DNA from: Alphaproteobacteria bacterium
GTDB lineage: Bacteria; Pseudomonadota; Alphaproteobacteria; JAJFFI01
Reading direction: 5' to 3'
Length of the DNA: 64,000 bases
Assembly (NCBI GenBank): GCA_030066595.1
Contig: JASJBI010000032.1
Span: 62,001 to 126,000, forward strand
Shown: piece after piece, positions 50,292 to 58,773 of the stretch
Layout: each line of letters starts with the position of its first letter
Numbering within the stretch: the first letter of the stretch is position 1
Notes under the pieces: model-generated
Database searches by the model: none
Told to the model about the DNA's origin: nothing
What the model saw: only the letters and a program-made list of their open reading frames with translations
Position numbers and translations under genes: made by a program

Positions 50292-50962
50292 GCGGAACGG
50301 ACGTCGCCGCGAATTTGCGCGACGTCGACGGCCGTATCGCAGAGGCCGTGCGGGCGGCCGACCGGCGCTCCGACAGCGTGGCCTTGGTCGCCGTCGCGAA
50401 AAAGCAGCCGCTGGATCGCATCGAGGCCGCATTGAAGGCCGGCCATCGGATTTTCGGCGAGAACCGGGTGCAGGAGGCCGCATCCAAGTGGCCGGCATTC
50501 CGGGAACGCTACGCCGACATCCAGCTTCACTTGGTCGGACCTTTGCAGACCAACAAGGTGCGCGACGCGGTGGCATTGTTCGACGTCATCGAAACCCTGG
50601 ACCGGCCCAAGCTGATCAAGGCGCTGAGCACGGAGATGGAGCGCAGCGGCCGGCGGCCCAACTGCTTCGTCCAGGTCAACACCGGGCGCGAGCCACAGAA
50701 GGCAGGCGTCGCGCCGGAGGATGCGGACGCTCTGGTCGCGGCCGCGCGGGAAGACTACCGGCTCCCGGTGGTGGGCCTGATGTGCATCCCGCCACTGGAC
50801 GAGGAACCGGCATTGCATTTCGCCCTCTTGGCCAAGCTCGCCAAGCGCATGGAGCTGCCGCTGCTCAGCATGGGCATGAGCGCGGACTTCGAAACCGCCA
50901 TCCGCTTCGGCGCCACCCATGTTCGGGTCGGGACTGCGATCTTCGGGCCGCGCCCGGGATAG
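50288..50962 (+). CDS. YggS/PLPBP family PLP-homeostasis protein
   Basis: The 224-residue alanine-racemase-fold protein binds pyridoxal phosphate through the Lys in [17 protein letters not shown]. Other family motifs are [24 protein letters not shown] and [21 protein letters not shown] (shortened: [13 protein letters not shown]). It maintains vitamin B6 balance and is not catalytic. The TTG start overlaps the cysNC stop. It converges on the L,D-transpeptidase with a four-base gap. Confidence 0.92.
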   Translation: MSGTDVAANLRDVDGRIAEAVRAADRRSDSVALVAVAKKQPLDRIEAALKAGHRIFGENRVQEAASKWPAFRERYADIQLHLVGPLQTNKVRDAVALFDVIETLDRPKLIKALSTEMERSGRRPNCFVQVNTGREPQKAGVAPEDADALVAAAREDYRLPVVGLMCIPPLDEEPALHFALLAKLAKRMELPLLSMGMSADFETAIRFGATHVRVGTAIFGPRPG

Positions 50963-50966
50963 GTCT

Positions 50967-51488
50967 TTAGCGTTGCTCTATTGGCGCCGGATCCAGATGC
51001 ACGCGGATCCGGCCGTCCTTGCCGCAACCGGCCAGCATCTCCAACAGATCCGCAAGCGCGACAGCGACGCATCCTTCGGTCGGGGTGTAGCCCGGCCGCG
51101 CGACATGCAGAAAGATCGCGCTGCCGAGACCCGGTCGCGGCGGGTCGTCATTGTGGCCCAGCACGACGATTAGATCGTAGATCTCGTCCTCGCGCCAGAG
51201 CGCCTCGCACCGCGCCGGGTAAGGCAGCGGGACCTGGCGGTTGTAGTGTCGATCGGTCGGGTCGTCGCACCAGCCGTCCAGCGGCGTGAGTTCGCTGATC
51301 GGCAGGTCCGTGCGCGGCCGCGCGATCCGGTCGGCCCGATACAGCACCCGTCGGAGCGGGAACTCTCCGGCCGGTGTTGCGCGGTTGCCCTCGCGCTTGT
51401 TGGCGGTCACGCCGGCTGACCCCAGGCTGCATCGGTAGCGTCGTTCCCGCCAATCCAAGTAGCCGTCCGACCAAACGTCGATCACCAT
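50967..51488 (-). CDS. L,D-transpeptidase catalytic-domain protein
   Basis: The 173-residue protein is of the YkuD superfamily. It has His in IFLHVARPGYTPTEGCVAV, with the T-E-G-C catalytic Cys motif, and the preceding VVLGHNDDPPRPGLGSAI. Such enzymes cross-link peptidoglycan or attach proteins to it. No signal peptide is visible, which is unusual for a periplasmic enzyme; the true start could lie elsewhere, or the protein could use another route. Confidence 0.85.
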   Translation of the reverse strand: MVIDVWSDGYLDWRERRYRCSLGSAGVTANKREGNRATPAGEFPLRRVLYRADRIARPRTDLPISELTPLDGWCDDPTDRHYNRQVPLPYPARCEALWREDEIYDLIVVLGHNDDPPRPGLGSAIFLHVARPGYTPTEGCVAVALADLLEMLAGCGKDGRIRVHLDPAPIEQR

Positions 51489-51564
51489 GCAAGCGGTTGT
51501 AGAGCCCGATGCGGCGCTATGGAATCAATTCCGTTGCGACCGGGCCGCGATACGAGATGCCATT

Positions 51565-52350
51565 TCAGGTGTGCAGGTCGACGGCCGGCGAGGCGCCGTT
51601 GCGGTCGCTCATCATGCGACGGTACTGGTCCAGAGCGTTCAGCATGCTGTCCGCGATCCAAGGACCCGGCGGCAGGGGCGCGGGCCTCTGGACCGCATGC
51701 GGATTGGAGTCGGGGGACTCGGCGTTGCTTGCAGAGATCCGTGGCCGCTGGTCCGCGGCGGGCGGAGCAGACGGTCGGGCGGCAGCGATCGACGGCTCGG
51801 TTGGCACGCCGACGACCGCAGGGTTCGGCAGCGGCTTGGCGGATGTTGGCTGCTGCGGTGGGAGCGGGGGCACCGCGGAAGCCGGCTGTTCGATCGGCGT
51901 GTACGGTGTGGGTGAGGCGAGAGCCACGGCAGACGGCACGACCGCCGGCGTGTTCTCTGACGAGTTGGCGTCGGCAATTGCGGTCGGCGGCGGCGCCTCG
52001 TCGTCTCCGTCGAAGAGCATGGCGACGGCATGCTCTCCGATATCCTTTCCGGTGCCGTCTTCGATGATGACATTGAACAGCGACACGGCGGCGCCGATCA
52101 GGCCGCCGAACAAGGCGCCGCCCGCGATCCGGGGTGCCGGCCCGATCTCGTCGCCGGTGATTTCCCGGTAGATGGTGGAGACGATGGGGATGTGCTGCAG
52201 CGGGTTGATCGCGTCCAGGATGTCGCCGAAATCGAACTCCCCGCCGTCCCACAGGGAGAAGTCTCTGTCCTCCGATGCCGGTGGATCGGTGGGCATGGGG
52301 ACCGCATTGGCCACCACCACATAGTCCATTGGGCTGTCGCCCAGGCGCAT
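51565..52350 (-). CDS. Hypothetical protein with Pro/Ala-rich C-terminal half
   Basis: The 261-residue protein has a conserved-looking N-terminal part (SLWDGGEFDFGDILDAINPL, then GDEIGPAPRIAGGALFGGL, then VEHAV-like GKDIGEHAVAMLFDG). A long low-complexity Pro/Ala/Ser region makes up the remainder. A glycine-rich hydrophobic stretch (GGALFGGLIGAAVSLFNVII) could touch a membrane. Function is unknown. GGGAGGA precedes the ATG at 52350. The opposite-strand frame over the same bases was rejected. It is divergent from the RibD-like gene. Confidence 0.65.
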   Translation of the reverse strand: MRLGDSPMDYVVVANAVPMPTDPPASEDRDFSLWDGGEFDFGDILDAINPLQHIPIVSTIYREITGDEIGPAPRIAGGALFGGLIGAAVSLFNVIIEDGTGKDIGEHAVAMLFDGDDEAPPPTAIADANSSENTPAVVPSAVALASPTPYTPIEQPASAVPPLPPQQPTSAKPLPNPAVVGVPTEPSIAAARPSAPPAADQRPRISASNAESPDSNPHAVQRPAPLPPGPWIADSMLNALDQYRRMMSDRNGASPAVDLHT

Positions 52351-52613
52351 GACGAAGTCCTCCCGCCGCTCCTGCGATCGGGACGCAACAAAGATGCCAA
52401 GTCATTCATTCAGCAAATACAATGGGTTGTCTTGCAGCTGCCGCACGAACGGTCGGGGCAGGAGGGCAAGTTTTGCCGCCTGGGTGGCGCGAACTGTCGC
52501 TCCCGACCGGACGCTGCGGCGCCGCTTTGCGGTTGTGCCCCGGCGGGCCGGGCGGCATCCTGGATAGGGGTAAGGACGCGCGCACCCATTTGGAAGCTTG
52601 GCGCAGGCAATTG
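52351..52613. other. Divergent spacer upstream of the RibD-like operon
   Basis: This 263-base region separates the Pro-rich gene from the RibD-like gene and must hold both promoters. An in-frame open stretch leads into the RibD-like gene, but no conserved residues are seen before about 52590. A TTG at 52590 is an alternative start. No confident promoter hexamers were found. Confidence 0.4.
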
Positions 52614-53570
52614 ATGCTCGAGGACAGAGAAGCTTGGCGGCTGGTCCTGGCGCTGGTCGAAAGACTGGATCGGACCGTGGCGGCCCGCCCGGCGGCTCTC
52701 GCCGGGACGGGCCGGTCGCAGCGGCCGGACACGTGGTCGCTCGCGGTACCGGGCCTGACGACGGCGGACGGCGTCCCGGGCGGGGGCCCAGGGCTGGTGG
52801 TGACGCCCGAGGGCGACTGGCAAAGCAGTCATCCGGTCGCGCCTCAGGCGAAGGCTCTGTTCGACCTGTATGTGCCGCTGTGTCTCGCCGCAGCGGCACG
52901 CGCGCGCAAGGGCAGCGTGTTCACCGTCGCCCATCTGGGCCAGAGCCTCGACGGCCGTATCGCAACCACGGGCGGCGCCTCGCAATGGATCACCGGCGAG
53001 CCCGATAGGACGCATACCCACCGCATGCGGGCTCTGTCCCAAGCGGTCGTCGTCGGCGCCGGCACCGTCCGGCACGACGATCCTCAGCTCACGGTACGTC
53101 ACTGCGAGGGCGCCAATCCCCTGCGCGTGGTGATCGATACCGAACGCCGGCTGGGCGAAGGCCATACCGTGTTCCAGGGCGACGCGGCGCCGACTTTGCT
53201 GGTCTGCGCTGAGGAGCTCGCGACGGAGTCACACCATGGCGCGGCCAGGGTTGTCGGCTTGCCGAGGTATCGCGGCAACGAGAGCGATACGGTCGGGGAG
53301 GGCATCGATCCCAACGCAGTCTTGGAGGAACTCGCCCTTGCGGGCCTCACGCGTGTCTTCGTCGAAGGCGGAGGCATTACCGTGTCGCGTTTCCTGCGGG
53401 CGGCGTGTCTCGACCGACTGCAGGTCACGGTCTCGCCGTTGATTATCGGCGCCGGCCGTCCCGGCATTTCGCTTCCCGAAGTCGATAGCGTCAGTGGCGG
53501 TCTGCGTCCAGCCACACGGCGCTTTGAGCTCGGCGAGGATGTCATGTTCGAGTGCGACTTTGGCGGCTGA
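52614..53570 (+). CDS. RibD C-terminal-like reductase, stand-alone
   Basis: The 318-residue protein has about 100 N-terminal residues of unknown function, then a RibD-C/dihydrofolate-reductase-type domain. The reductase motifs are LGQSLDGRIATTGGASQWIT, AVVVGAGTVRHDDPQLTVR and VFVEGGGITVSRFL. In riboflavin synthesis this fold reduces a ribosylamino-pyrimidine. The zinc deaminase half of RibD is absent. It starts a five-gene tight operon, which suggests a role outside normal riboflavin synthesis. Confidence 0.83.
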   Translation: MLEDREAWRLVLALVERLDRTVAARPAALAGTGRSQRPDTWSLAVPGLTTADGVPGGGPGLVVTPEGDWQSSHPVAPQAKALFDLYVPLCLAAAARARKGSVFTVAHLGQSLDGRIATTGGASQWITGEPDRTHTHRMRALSQAVVVGAGTVRHDDPQLTVRHCEGANPLRVVIDTERRLGEGHTVFQGDAAPTLLVCAEELATESHHGAARVVGLPRYRGNESDTVGEGIDPNAVLEELALAGLTRVFVEGGGITVSRFLRAACLDRLQVTVSPLIIGAGRPGISLPEVDSVSGGLRPATRRFELGEDVMFECDFGG

Positions 53571-53574
53571 GGCG

Positions 53575-54561
53575 GTGACGGACGTGACCGCATCCGAATG
53601 TCGTGCCTTCTGGGTTACAGCACCGGGTCGGAGCGAAATCCGCACGGTGCCTTTGCCCGAGTCGGAACCCGACCAGGCGCTTGTGCGCACCCGCCTTTCG
53701 GCGATCAGCCGCGGGACCGAGAGCTTGGTGTTCCATGGCCACGTGCCGCAAAGCCAATACCAGGCCATGCGATGTCCTTTTCAGGAAGGCGACTTCCCGG
53801 GGCCGGTGAAGTACGGCTACATCTCCGTCGGTGACGTCGAGCGCGGCGCGGCAGACTGGGCGGGACGGCGGGTGTTCTGTCTCTACCCGCATCAGGATCT
53901 CTACGTGGTGCCGGTCGACGCCCTGCTGCCAATTCCCGATGCGGTCCCCGACGAGCGCGCGGCCCTTGCCGCCAATCTCGAGACTGCGATCAACGGACTC
54001 TGGGACGGCGCGCCCGGGATCGGCGACCAGGTCGCGGTTGTGGGCGCCGGGGTTGTCGGTCTCTTGGCGGCCACGCTGGTCGCTCGCATCCCCGGAGTCG
54101 CGGTCCAGGTGATCGACATCGATCCGACCAAGGCCGAGGTCTGTGACCGGCTGGGCCTGGCGCTGACCTCGCCAGACGGCGCGTCGGACGGGGCGGATCT
54201 GGTGATTCACGCCAGTGGGTCGCCCGATGGGCTCGACACGGCGCTCGGCATTGCCGGGATGGAGGCCACCGTTCTCGAGCTGAGCTGGTATGGCGACAAG
54301 TCGGTTTCCGTGAGGCTGGGCGCCGACTTTCATGCCCGGCGTCTGACCCTGAAATCGTCACAGGTGGGCCGGGTGCCGTCCCAAAGGCGTTCGCGCTGGA
54401 CCAGCCGGCGGCGGCTTGCCCTCGCGCTCGATCTGCTCACGGACCCCGTCTTCGACGCCCTGATCGGCGGGCACAGCGCCTTCGCGGATCTGCCCGCGAC
54501 CATGGCGCGATTGGCTGCGGACCCCGCCGGCGAGCTGTGCCACATTGTTCGCTACGACTAG
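53575..54561 (+). CDS. MDR-family (zinc-type alcohol dehydrogenase-like) oxidoreductase
   Basis: The 328-residue protein has an N-terminal GroES-like domain with SAISRGTESLVFHGHVP. A Rossmann domain with VAVVGAGVVGLLAATLVARI and the acidic VQVIDIDPTK follows, favouring NAD over NADP. The usual zinc motif GHE is replaced by the region KYGYISVGDV, so it resembles BchC-like members rather than classical zinc alcohol dehydrogenases. GTG at 53575 lies five bases after the previous stop; GTG 53584 is possible. The substrate is unknown. Confidence 0.82.
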   Translation: MTDVTASECRAFWVTAPGRSEIRTVPLPESEPDQALVRTRLSAISRGTESLVFHGHVPQSQYQAMRCPFQEGDFPGPVKYGYISVGDVERGAADWAGRRVFCLYPHQDLYVVPVDALLPIPDAVPDERAALAANLETAINGLWDGAPGIGDQVAVVGAGVVGLLAATLVARIPGVAVQVIDIDPTKAEVCDRLGLALTSPDGASDGADLVIHASGSPDGLDTALGIAGMEATVLELSWYGDKSVSVRLGADFHARRLTLKSSQVGRVPSQRRSRWTSRRRLALALDLLTDPVFDALIGGHSAFADLPATMARLAADPAGELCHIVRYD

Positions 54562-54571
54562 GGAGCCTGCG

Positions 54572-54979
54572 ATGTACGCTTTGTCCGTCCGGGACCATGT
54601 GATGATCGCCCACAGCCTCAAAGGCGATGTGTTCGGACCGGCCCGGCAGCTGCACGGTGCCACCTATGTGGTCGATGCCGAGTTCCGCCGGAGCCACCTC
54701 GACGCCGATGGCCTGGTCCTCGACATCGGTCTTGCCGGGCGTCTGCTGAAAGAAGTGCTGGCACCGCTGAACTACCGGAACCTGGACGAGCTTCCCGACT
54801 TTCAGGGCCGCAACACCACGACGGAGGCGCTGTCCCGGCATGTGTTTGTCGGCTTGCGGAACAAGTTGGTCGCATCGGGCGTCGCATTGGGCGAGAACGG
54901 CCTCGACCATCTCAAGATCACCTTGCACGAATCCCATGTCGCCTGGGCGAGCTACGAAGGCGCGCTGGTTGCCGACTGA
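54572..54979 (+). CDS. 6-pyruvoyl-tetrahydropterin synthase-like protein, divergent active site
   Basis: The 135-residue T-fold protein is of the PTPS/QueD superfamily. It keeps the first zinc-type His (MIAHSL), LHG and the pterin-anchoring Glu region HLKITLHESHVAWASYEG. The catalytic Cys before LHG is replaced (GPARQLHGA), and the usual HGH zinc pair is HGA. It is therefore unlikely to do the standard QueD reaction in the standard way. A GGGAG ribosome site precedes the ATG. Spacing is 10 bases on each side within the operon. Confidence 0.8.
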   Translation: MYALSVRDHVMIAHSLKGDVFGPARQLHGATYVVDAEFRRSHLDADGLVLDIGLAGRLLKEVLAPLNYRNLDELPDFQGRNTTTEALSRHVFVGLRNKLVASGVALGENGLDHLKITLHESHVAWASYEGALVAD

Positions 54980-54989
54980 TCGAAGGTCC

Positions 54990-56054
54990 ATGACAGACGC
55001 GGTGATTCATTTCGCTGTGCCCGGATCGCTGGACCGGCGCACCGGCGGAACGATCTATGACCGGCGGATGATCGAGGCGCTGCGCGCCGCCGGGCGCGAG
55101 GTCGTGGCGCATGAGCTGCCGGGACCGTTTCCGCAGTCGGACAGCACGGGGCAGGCAGCGGCGGCCCAGATCCTGCGAGCCGCGGACGCAACTGCGGTCG
55201 TGGTGATCGATGGCCTGGCCCTGCCGGCCTTCGAGCCTGGTCTCGGAGCCATGGCTGGGTCGCGTCCGCGCTGTGTGGTGTTGTGCCATCATCCCCTGGC
55301 CTTGGAGACGGGCCTGGACCCGGCCATGCAGGCCGATCTGCGTCGGCGCGAAGGCGCGTTGTTCAGCCAGGCGGATCGCGTCATTGCGCCCAGCGACCAC
55401 ACCGCCCATGCCGTCGGCGGCTACGGCGTGGCGGCCAGACGGATCACCGTGGTGCGCCCCGGGGCCGACATCCCGCCGGGCGGCGTCGCGGCGGCGCGGA
55501 GCGAACCGAAGGATCCCGCCTGGCTGCTATGCGTCGGCAACCTGATCCCCCGCAAAGGGCACCGGGTGCTGATCGATGCGCTGGCCCGGCTTCCGGATCT
55601 ACCCTGGCGGCTGTGCTGCGTCGGAGCGCTGGACCACGACACGGAGACGGTCCGCGACGTGCGCGCCGCCGTCGACCGCCATGGGCTCGGCGATCGCATC
55701 AGGTTCATGGGTTCGATCGAGGGCACGGCGCTGAATGCACCCTACCGGGAGGCGGACCTGTTCGTGCTGCCGTCCTTCTACGAGGGCTATGGCATGGTCT
55801 TCGCCGAAGCGATGCTGCGCGCTTTGCCGATCGTCGCGGCCAAGGGCGGGGCTGTGCCCGAGACGGTGCCGGCCACGGCAGGCCTGCTGGTTCCGCCCGG
55901 CGACGCAGCCGCCTTTGCCGATACGCTGCGCCGCGTCCTGTGCGACCGGGCGCTCTACCGGCGGCTGTCCGAAGGTGCGGCGGCCGCCGCTCGTTCGCTG
56001 CCGTCCTGGTCCCAGGCGGCGCAGGCCTTCGCCGCCGCGCTCGACGCTGCTTGA
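54990..56054 (+). CDS. Glycosyltransferase family 4 protein
   Basis: The 354-residue GT-B enzyme has the donor-binding region LLCVGNLIPRKGHRVLIDAL. Its E-x7-E motif (YEGYGMVFAEAMLRALP) is followed by KGGAVPETV, typical of retaining GT4 enzymes. It would transfer a sugar from a nucleotide-sugar donor; donor and acceptor are unknown. Its place between a PTPS-like gene and a methyltransferase, rather than among polysaccharide genes, suggests a small-molecule acceptor. Confidence 0.86.
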   Translation: MTDAVIHFAVPGSLDRRTGGTIYDRRMIEALRAAGREVVAHELPGPFPQSDSTGQAAAAQILRAADATAVVVIDGLALPAFEPGLGAMAGSRPRCVVLCHHPLALETGLDPAMQADLRRREGALFSQADRVIAPSDHTAHAVGGYGVAARRITVVRPGADIPPGGVAAARSEPKDPAWLLCVGNLIPRKGHRVLIDALARLPDLPWRLCCVGALDHDTETVRDVRAAVDRHGLGDRIRFMGSIEGTALNAPYREADLFVLPSFYEGYGMVFAEAMLRALPIVAAKGGAVPETVPATAGLLVPPGDAAAFADTLRRVLCDRALYRRLSEGAAAAARSLPSWSQAAQAFAAALDAA

Positions 56055-56061
56055 GCGGATC

Positions 56062-56868
56062 ATGGGTGGTTTCCCTCTGGATTGGCTCGACCTGCGCGCA
56101 CCTCAGGATCGCAAGTCTCGCTCCGCCACGCTCGCTGCGCGCTTTGCGGCAGCCGTTGCGGGTGCGCACAGGCCGGCAACGGTTCTCGATCTGGGTGCGG
56201 GGGCGGGCGCGAACGCGCTCTATCTGGCTCCATACCTGGACCGCCGCTCCCGCTGGATTCTGGTCGACAACGACCCGGCGCTGCTGCAGATGGCGCAGGA
56301 CCGCGCGGCCGGCGTCGGGCTGGCGGCCGAGATCCTTCGCCTGGATCTCGCAGCGGACCTGGGATCGCTCTCCCTGGACCGGGCTGCGGGCGTGTCTGCG
56401 TCGGCGCTGATGGATCTGGTGTCGGGGTCCTGGTTTGCCGATCTGGCGGGCCGCTGCGCGGCCGCCCGCCTGCCGCTGTTGTTCGTCCTGACCTATGACG
56501 GGCGTCTGGCATTCTCCCCCGCGGATCCCGCGGACGGCTGGATCTGCGACGGATTCAACGTCCACCAGCGGCAGGACAAGGGCTTCGGGCCGGCCCTGGG
56601 TCCATCCGCGGTCTCGGAGATGGCCCGAATCCTCGCGGATTTCGGATATCGTGTCGATTTCGAAACGAGCGATTGGAGCGTGACGACTGAGGATGGCGAT
56701 CTGCTGCGGGAGGTTGTCGACGGGGTCGCGGATGCAGTGCTGTCCGTGCGCAAGGGCGACGTCCCCCGAATCGAAAGCTGGCGGGGGCGTCGACACGCGG
56801 AGATCGCAGACCGGGCCCTCTCACTGGTCATCGGCCATGCCGATCTCCTCGCCTTGCCGCCCGTTTGA
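56062..56868 (+). CDS. Class I SAM-dependent methyltransferase
   Basis: The 268-residue protein has SAM motif I TVLDLGAGAGANALYL and motif II-type acidic WILVDNDPALLQMA. The later part (ALMDLVSGSWFADLAGR) is family-like. The acceptor is unknown. It starts seven bases after the glycosyltransferase stop, so it is probably coupled to it, and ends the core five-gene cluster. Confidence 0.82.
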   Translation: MGGFPLDWLDLRAPQDRKSRSATLAARFAAAVAGAHRPATVLDLGAGAGANALYLAPYLDRRSRWILVDNDPALLQMAQDRAAGVGLAAEILRLDLAADLGSLSLDRAAGVSASALMDLVSGSWFADLAGRCAAARLPLLFVLTYDGRLAFSPADPADGWICDGFNVHQRQDKGFGPALGPSAVSEMARILADFGYRVDFETSDWSVTTEDGDLLREVVDGVADAVLSVRKGDVPRIESWRGRRHAEIADRALSLVIGHADLLALPPV

Positions 56869-56966
56869 CCTCGCATCGGCAGGCTTGGGATGCGGCCTCT
56901 GGCGTCGCCTTGACTGTTTCCCGTAGTATGACCGCCGCTTTGGGAATGGGCGTGAGAGAGGGACAC

Positions 56967-57851
56967 GTGGCGATCTATCGGCAGTACGATCAGGCGGCGC
57001 TGGATTCGCAATACAACAATCGCGCCCGGGTGCCAGATTTCGCCGACTATTTTCAGCGTTGGGACGAGCAGAGCGCCGCGGTCCGGTCCGCCGCCGACGC
57101 GGCACTGAACATCGCCTACGGATCCGATCCGCGTCATCGGCTCGACATATTTCCCGCGGGCCCCAGACCGGCGCCGACGCTGGTCTTTATTCACGGTGGT
57201 TACTGGCAGTTCCTGGATAAGGATCACTTCAGCTATCTCGCGCCCAGTTTCGCCGAGAAGGGGGCCGCCTATGTGGCCGTCGGCTATCCGCTCGCGCCGG
57301 CCGTAACCCTGGACGACATCACGGCCAGCGTCCGATCCGCCTTGGCGTGGCTGTGGCGGTACGGTCGGGAGCACGGGGTTGATCCGAGCCGCCTGCATGT
57401 CGCGGGCCATTCCGCTGGCGGTCATCTGGCGGTCGAGGCCTTGGCCACCGACTGGCCGGCCTTCGCCGACGACCTGCCGGACGGCCTCGTGAAAAGCGCC
57501 ACGGCGATCAGCGGTCTCTACGATCTCGAGCCCATCCGCGTGAGCTATCACAACGCCGGCCTGCACCTCGATCCGGCGGCCGCTGACCGAAACAGTCCGA
57601 TCCACCACATACCCGGCCAAGCCGGACCGCTGCTGCTGGCAGTTGGCGGCGAGGAGTCCGAGGAGTTTCACAGGCAGCAGGCGGATTTTTGTGCTGCCTG
57701 GCGTGGTGAGGGCCGTCCGGTGACCGCGCTCGAGCTCCCCGGACGGAACCACTTCAGCGTGGTCGAGGATCTGCACCAGGGCGATAACCCCTTGTTTCAT
57801 GGGGTGTGCGACCTGATATGGGGAACGGAAGAGAGGATATGCAGCCCTTGA
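56967..57851 (+). CDS. Alpha/beta hydrolase, arylformamidase-like
   Basis: The 294-residue cytoplasmic hydrolase has the oxyanion-hole motif FIHGGYWQFLDK, the nucleophile elbow VAGHSAGGHLAVEAL and a C-terminal His in LPGRNHFSVVEDL. This resembles kynurenine formamidase-like esterases. The GTG at 56967 is chosen for its AGAGAGGGA ribosome site; GTG 56952 is an alternative. A 98-base gap follows the methyltransferase, so it may or may not belong to the cluster. No other kynurenine genes are nearby. Confidence 0.82.
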   Translation: MAIYRQYDQAALDSQYNNRARVPDFADYFQRWDEQSAAVRSAADAALNIAYGSDPRHRLDIFPAGPRPAPTLVFIHGGYWQFLDKDHFSYLAPSFAEKGAAYVAVGYPLAPAVTLDDITASVRSALAWLWRYGREHGVDPSRLHVAGHSAGGHLAVEALATDWPAFADDLPDGLVKSATAISGLYDLEPIRVSYHNAGLHLDPAAADRNSPIHHIPGQAGPLLLAVGGEESEEFHRQQADFCAAWRGEGRPVTALELPGRNHFSVVEDLHQGDNPLFHGVCDLIWGTEERICSP

Positions 57852-57944
57852 TCGCCGCGCGCCGGCTGGTCCAAACTGGCGCGAGAGCGCGTGCCAATGC
57901 GCCTGTTGCGGCCGGGCCGGCGATGGCAATGACCATGGGGACGA

Positions 57945-58640
57945 ATGAGTCAAGGTAAGAAGGTCTTTTTGGTGGACGACGACTCGGCGTTGCGCCAGTC
58001 GCTGGCCGAGCAGTTGCAACTCCATGAGGAGTTCCTGACCGAGGAAGCGGAGAGCGGCGCGCAGGCGCTCGACCGGGTCAAGAACGAGTATTTCGACGCC
58101 ATCCTGCTCGACGTCGGACTGCCCGATATGGATGGCCGCGAAGTCTGTCGTCTGATGCGGCGCAACGGCGTCAAATCGCCGATCATCATGCTGACCGCCT
58201 CGGACACCGAGGCAGACACCATCTTGGGCCTGGAGGCGGGCGCCAACGATTACGTGACCAAGCCGTTTCGGCTTGGCGTCCTGCTGGCGCGGCTGCGGGC
58301 GCAAATGCGACAACACGAGCAGAGCGAGGATGCGGTGTTCGCCATCGGGCACTACAGCTTCCGGCCGGCGGCGAAGCTCTTGCTCGATGGCGACACCGGC
58401 AAGAAAGTGAGGCTTACGGAAAAGGAAACGGCGATTCTCAAGTTTCTGTTCCGCGCTGGCGACAAGGTGGTCAGCCGCGACGTCCTTCTGAACGAGGTTT
58501 GGGGATACAACGCGGGTGTAACAACCCATACGCTCGAGACCCACGTCTATCGGTTGCGACAGAAGATCGAGCACGATCCCTCGAGCGCCCAGATCCTGGT
58601 CACCGAACCGGGCGGCTACCGGCTTCATTCGAAGGCATGA
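57945..58640 (+). CDS. OmpR-family response regulator
   Basis: The 231-residue regulator has the acidic pocket DDD (residues 11-13), phospho-acceptor Asp56 (AILLDVGLPDMDG), the KPF switch and a winged helix with THTLETHVYRLRQKIEHD. No histidine kinase is adjacent, so it is an orphan here. Its target genes cannot be inferred. A CRP-like palindrome follows its stop. Confidence 0.9.
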   Translation: MSQGKKVFLVDDDSALRQSLAEQLQLHEEFLTEEAESGAQALDRVKNEYFDAILLDVGLPDMDGREVCRLMRRNGVKSPIIMLTASDTEADTILGLEAGANDYVTKPFRLGVLLARLRAQMRQHEQSEDAVFAIGHYSFRPAAKLLLDGDTGKKVRLTEKETAILKFLFRAGDKVVSRDVLLNEVWGYNAGVTTHTLETHVYRLRQKIEHDPSSAQILVTEPGGYRLHSKA

Positions 58641-58665
58641 ACGGGAACACCGATGTGACCTGCCC

Positions 58666-58681
58666 TGTGATGGCCGTCACA
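58666..58681. promoter_or_regulatory. CRP/FNR-type operator TGTGA-N6-TCACA
   Basis: TGTGATGGCCGTCACA matches the cAMP-receptor-protein core exactly and lies 93 bases before the MBL gene. A possible promoter downstream is TTGTCA (58688-58693), 17 bases, TTATCC (58711-58716). Because the operon encodes a nucleotide cyclase, cAMP feedback is plausible. The palindrome could alternatively form part of a hairpin after the regulator gene, but no T-run follows. Confidence 0.6.
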
Positions 58682-58773
58682 CCCATATTGTCATAAGCAT
58701 TGTTATTTCTTTATCCGGGCTAGTGTAAGTTGAACCAGCGGCCGGTTCGGGGCGGTCGATTGGAACGGGAACG

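Noticed and set aside
48327-50576. 749-codon open frame on the minus strand
   Set aside because: It is antisense to the clearly recognised cysNC gene and arises from GC-rich codon bias; no protein family fits.
51509-52171. Plus-strand open frame overlapping the Pro-rich gene
   Set aside because: No ribosome site and no conserved-looking blocks, whereas the minus-strand frame has a good GGGAGGA site and structured N-terminal motifs.
56493-58628. 711-codon open frame on the minus strand
   Set aside because: It runs antisense through the methyltransferase, hydrolase and response regulator genes, all of which have intact motifs.
58655-58681. Terminator hairpin after the response regulator
   Set aside because: TGTGAC and GTCACA could pair, but no T-run follows, and the inner TGTGA-N6-TCACA is a better match to a CRP site.
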